Source of the DNA: Apis mellifera
Taxonomy: Eukaryota; Arthropoda; Insecta; Hymenoptera; Apidae
NCBI RefSeq assembly: GCF_003254395.2
Contig: NC_037640.1
Coordinates: 5,562,289-5,626,288, forward strand
Direction of reading: 5' to 3'
Length of the DNA: 64,000 nt
A model generated the notes under the pieces. It ran no database searches, had not been told where the DNA came from, and saw nothing but the letters and a program-made list of their open reading frames with translations. Of this stretch, positions 59,923-64,000 are shown one piece after another; the first letter of the stretch is position 1, and the number at the start of each line of letters is the position of its first letter. The position numbers were made by a program, and so were the translations under genes.

Positions 59923-61718
59923 ACGTTTGTTCGTAGGGACGAACACGAGGATATCGAGCGATACCCGCTGAGATGGCCCGTCGTCATCATCCGTCAGAGC
60001 GAAACACACTCGTTGGCTTGCGGTGGAAACAAGAAACGCTGGTCTTGTTCCCGGTAATCGGGTGCATATAGTTGGAAAGCGCTTTCAGGTTGTACAGCCT
60101 CGCGAGAAACCACCGGAGTTGTTCTGCCCCACCCTTCGAATATCGGCAGTTACTTATTACGGAGAGGGTAGAAGGATCGATAGGAATTAGCGGAATGAGA
60201 AGAGGATGAATCTGTTTATGCAGATGCTGCTCGAGATCTCGTCGACCGTTTGATAGACATTCGTACTTTCATTGAGTTTCATTTTTAAGATTCGATTAGA
60301 TTGGTCGAATATTTATTTCAGATCGATCTCCGGAGACAAACTCTTCTAAATGTTTAAATAGTAAAGTTGAATCTAATTGATCTTAATTTAAATCTGGATC
60401 GAAATCAAAGTTCAGATATATTTATGAATCCCTCCCGAGTTCGAGTTAAAAAAGGAATGTTTGGAGATGGAGAGGGTTAATAAATTACGCGCGGCGTATC
60501 TTAAAGAATTACAGTGGACGACGATCGAATCCCCATTCGATATCGAGAATCTAATAGGCAAGCACAGCCGTAAGGAATGATACCTCTGCTACGATTTTCC
60601 ATTACGGAAATTAATCTTGGTTTCTCGGTGCAAATCGCTTTGGTAATCAGCAGTGAGCAAGACCAGAAACTCTGGTTTACCCTTTGTACTTTTTCTCTCT
60701 TTCCACCCTTCCTCTTTCGTTTCATCCAACGCGATTCCAACGCGTGCCTTGCCTTGGATGGCCGCTTTGCGGACCATTTCCGATTGTCGTGGGTGGTCGT
60801 CGAAATGAACGCGCGGTTGTTCCACCCGTACCCTTGCCGAGATCCATGAAATCGATCCGGGTCGTTGCAGATCTATGGACGTGGCGTATATTCGCTCGCG
60901 TGGACTTACTTCTAGGGTGTGGATCCTCCTTTCTCGTCGATTCCAAGAGAAAAGATTAAAGGATGGCGCGTAAGAGTCTAGGATTGTCATAGATTTTGAA
61001 TTTTGGGAAGATAGGAAGCACCGTGGAATGAAAAGTTGTTCAATAGATTTGTTTCTTTGATATATTTTTATTTTTGTTCGTGTCGTCATCAATAAGCAAT
61101 ATCGATGCGAAATATATCGTTTAATTACTATCATTTGTTGCATGGTAAATTTGAGATAAAGTAATGAAAAGTAGAAATTAGATAGATCAAGATTTAAGAT
61201 AATTATTCATCTTCTAATCGCTTGCTAGAATAACAGATTCAACTCTGCTACTGAATATAAATTCTAGATTAGAAGATATTATAATAAACGATTGAATATT
61301 TATATATATAGTTATCCATAATTTCTAAAAAAAGAAAAAATGTTTGCAGATATCGAATATCCTTCGAATCTTGTAACGAGAAATCGATTGTGACTCTGAT
61401 CGCACATGATCAAGGATTGCAAAATCGGGAAAAGAGAAAAGTGAAAGAAACACGAACGTCTTATCCGCCAACGATAAAAATCTCTGGGGATCTTGATGCA
61501 TGGAGGCCAATCGAGTTGTTAGCCATGGATCATTTTCATAGAAACCGATAGAGACATCAGTATCCGTTAACTCGTATCGTGCCAGCCTGCTAATTTTCTC
61601 TCGTGGAATTACGCGGATGTGGATATCAGTCACTTAGACGTGAAGTAATTGATAGGTAATTCCAATCGGAAATTTTAATCATTAATCAAGCGTTATATTT
61701 ATACAAACTTCATTCTCG

Positions 61719-61759
<41 letters not shown>

Positions 61760-64000
61760 AAAGATAATTTGATTTTAATTACATCGGCGAAGTATAGATT
61801 CGTTTATTGCAGGATAATTTGCAAATATATATATATATATATAAAGTTTATTGAAGCGCGTACGTGAAAATACACTTTATACAAATTTTTCTCTTTGCAA
61901 CGATTTACATGTACGCGAAGAAAAGATTTCATTTATTTTTCTACACTTACAGAATTTATGTTCAATTAAACAGACGCACTGCAAACATTTTCTGCATACT
62001 CCGCTATCATCAATTTCAAATTTCACTTAATTAAAATTCACGCGCCACGTATATGTATCTCTCATCGCTGTCATCATTCATAAAAAAAAAATCACACTTC
62101 TTCTCGTATATTATTTAACAAAGAAACAAAAATTAACACGTCCAATCTTAAATACCATAAACAGTAATCCACGGCTTCCTCTATCATTTATTCTATCCCA
62201 CACGTCTTACCCCATTCTCTTCCAAACGTTATAATATATCTGGTACGCTTCTTTCTTCTACGAACGCATCGTAATTGGCGGATCGTTCGCCCAGCCACGT
62301 ATATTTTACCGTCCGCCACTTAATATCTCGTTTGCGTAGAAGGTTGAGGGAATAGGGGTTGCGTATTAAGAGCAGTAGTACCAACCGCGGCGTTCGTCCT
62401 CCTCCCCCCCGCGTATCTGTCGGCCCTTCAATTGATCAACGTTGACTTATTCGAGATGGTGGAGCCGGTTCGGGTGAACAGGTGATCGCGTGTAATACAC
62501 TTTTGATTGTATTTAGATGCGATTTTAAACGCGAGCTACGCGCAAACGTTCATCAATTCCTGTCCAACACTCGTTAATTCGACGTTACCCTCGGCTACCG
62601 GTTGTTGGTTTTCTTCGATTTTTAACGAGCGGTATACACGGTATACAACACTGGTGGTGGACCCCGATGCTTGGTCGGTTATCAAGCAGTTTGTGCGTAT
62701 ACGTTGGTGGTATCGAGAAACAGATGTTTCTACGGGTAACAGTGTGTTGGGGTGGTTGTGATGAATGATGGGGATACCTGGGTCGGGGAGTTTAATAATT
62801 CTGGTCTGGTTTTTCCTCTCTGCATGTTTGATATCGTGTTTTAGTTCTTGTTCTTCGAGCTGGAAAATTGTCGTTGAGTTTCATTTATTTTTTTTTTTTA
62901 TAACTGGGACGTTATTTCACGCACGCGCTTTTCTTTTTTTTTATCAAATAACGTTATTCCTCGACGAGATAATTTTTTCGACGAATTTCTTGTCCTCTTA
63001 ATTAGAAAATTTGTTTCATTTTGCATCAACGGATCTATGTAATAAAACCGTATCTGTTTTCTTGGAAAATTTATAAATTAACGAGATAAAAATCGACGAA
63101 TATTAAAATTTTTTCAATATAGATATATCTATAAAGATAACAATGAAGATACACGTTAAGTAATGGTTTATTTATTCCGTCGATACGATCTTGTCCATTG
63201 CTCCAACTCGTGTAATAGCAATCTCTGAGAGGCAAGTAAGAAGAGTCCTGTTTCCAGTTGAGCGCAACAAAGTAGCATCTGTCGTAGCTCGAAGGAGGAA
63301 AAGAACGATGGCTGGTTCGAAACGAGAGCGATAGGGTTCGTTGAGTTGGAAAATTCGTCAGCAGCTCTTAGCATGGTGGAGGAATGCTGACTGCGATTTA
63401 TTGCCGTAACCGTGTCCCGTCTTGCCAACCTGTGCCGTCAGTTCACCTTCGCGTTTTGCCTTGATAATTTATAGAAACAGTTTACACGGACTACCTTCGC
63501 GTCCGCTTCGTTGGCCAGGATTGTTGCGCGCTTGGTTTAGGATGTCGGGGGGACGTCACGACGAGGAGATCTCGAAGGCAACGATAAGATATCCATTGTG
63601 GGACAGTTCTATATCGAGATCGATCGGACGAATGCACTTGATTTCCCTTTTTTTCTTTTCCTTTCTTGGAAATCGAACATCAACAACGATAATCGAATTG
63701 AATTTTAATCGTCCTGTCCTTCGCGTTTACATCTCGTCGAGAAATAGAAGAAGATGCGATTAATATCATTATCAGTTGCAAGAATTATTACCCGTTGAAA
63801 AATTTCACGATAAATCGAGAAGGCAGATACAAGTATAAATTGTTGTTCACTCTCCAAATAAACATCACGATGACAAGATCAGAATATCAACGGAATATTA
63901 TTATATTCGAGCGTATCTCGCAATACTTCATAAATCTTCTCTCGATAAGATTCACGCAACTTCGTTAAATAAAATATTCGGAAGGGATCACACCCTCCCC
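59923..64000 (+). other. Distal part of the same long intron; no recognised gene
   Basis: AT-rich unique DNA follows the tandem array. GC-richer patches lie at 60.5-60.95 kb (open on both strands), 62.35-62.75 kb and 63.2-63.65 kb. (TA)n runs are at 61720-61756 and 61825-61842. A minus frame of about 100 codons at 61325-61633 and one of 86 codons at 63168-63428 look protein-like but begin at GTG and TTG, and have no family match I recognise. I did not find the next PH-domain exon here. Confidence 0.55.
61720..61842 (+). repeat. Two (TA)n microsatellites
   Basis: About 18 TA units at 61720-61756 (longest TA run in the window) and nine at 61825-61842. Confidence 0.95.

Noticed and set aside
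60589..61143. 184-codon minus frame
   Set aside because: Two + strand frames are open over the same bases; composition suggests chance openness; no family recognised.
62457..62480. ATGGTGGAGCCG... short start exon with GTGATC donor
   Set aside because: Only about eight codons with a weak donor; no supporting context.
62701..62740. RWWYRETD residues resembling the RWW motif expected in the C-terminal helix of the outspread PH domain
   Set aside because: Surrounding residues do not match the family, and the exon borders do not fit.
1..64000. tRNA, rRNA, known insect microRNAs, transposase or viral genes
   Set aside because: Scanned by eye for tRNA T-loops, common miRNA seeds and mariner-type ends without a convincing hit; a covariance-model or repeat-library search could still find some.
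41724..64000. A nested alcohol-dehydrogenase-type gene, as in the Drosophila outspread intron
   Set aside because: No short-chain dehydrogenase motifs (GxxxGxG, YxxxK) seen in any long frame.

Overview
The window is animal nuclear DNA. It most resembles a hymenopteran insect, and a bee or ant is my best guess. It has an AT-rich background broken by short GC- and CpG-rich patches, many (GGA/TCC)n, (GA/CT)n and (TA)n microsatellites, several tandem arrays with units of about 85-230 bp, and no operons or dense ORFs. The species guess rests on sequence texture and on one recognisable exon, not on a search.

Only one segment is confidently protein coding. A 66-bp exon at 41658-41723 (+) has a textbook branch point, polypyrimidine tract, AG acceptor and GTGAGT donor. 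It encodes the core beta-strands of the first pleckstrin-homology (PH) domain of outspread/MPRIP (myosin phosphatase Rho-interacting protein), an actin- and myosin-phosphatase-associated scaffold. Neither the canonical preceding exon (the family's Cys-rich N terminus) nor the following exon (rest of the PH domain) was found. Most of the window therefore reads as long intron, or 5' flank plus intron, of an outspread gene on the + strand. More than 22 kb of intron lies downstream of the exon.

Upstream of it are several weaker, splice-bracketed or ATG-initiated coding candidates. The best is 38725/38771-38833, whose end is phase-compatible with the PH exon and could be an alternative 5' coding exon. 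Next are an ATG exon with a serine run and a perfect GTAAGT donor at 13097-13260, a 55-codon ORF at 20221-20388, and bracketed segments at 1684-1757 (with 1992-2040), 30984-31072 and 49883-50055. None of these is matched to a known protein.

Layout: 0-4.8 kb unique AT-rich DNA with microsatellites; 4.84-5.93 kb a ~190-bp tandem array; 7.93-8.21 kb a ~95-bp triplication; 9.46-10.37 kb a ~225-bp array; 10.4-33.4 kb mostly unique DNA with scattered GC-richer patches; 33.44-33.69 kb a ~90-bp triplication; 33.7-41.6 kb unique DNA holding the candidate 5' exon; 41.66 kb the PH exon; 41.7-59.2 kb unique intronic DNA; 59.17-59.92 kb a ~188-bp array with a hairpin in every unit; 59.9-64.0 kb AT-rich unique DNA. 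I saw no tRNA, rRNA, CRISPR array, recognisable transposase or viral gene. Most open frames are chance frames in low-complexity or GC-richer DNA, and many start with non-ATG codons.
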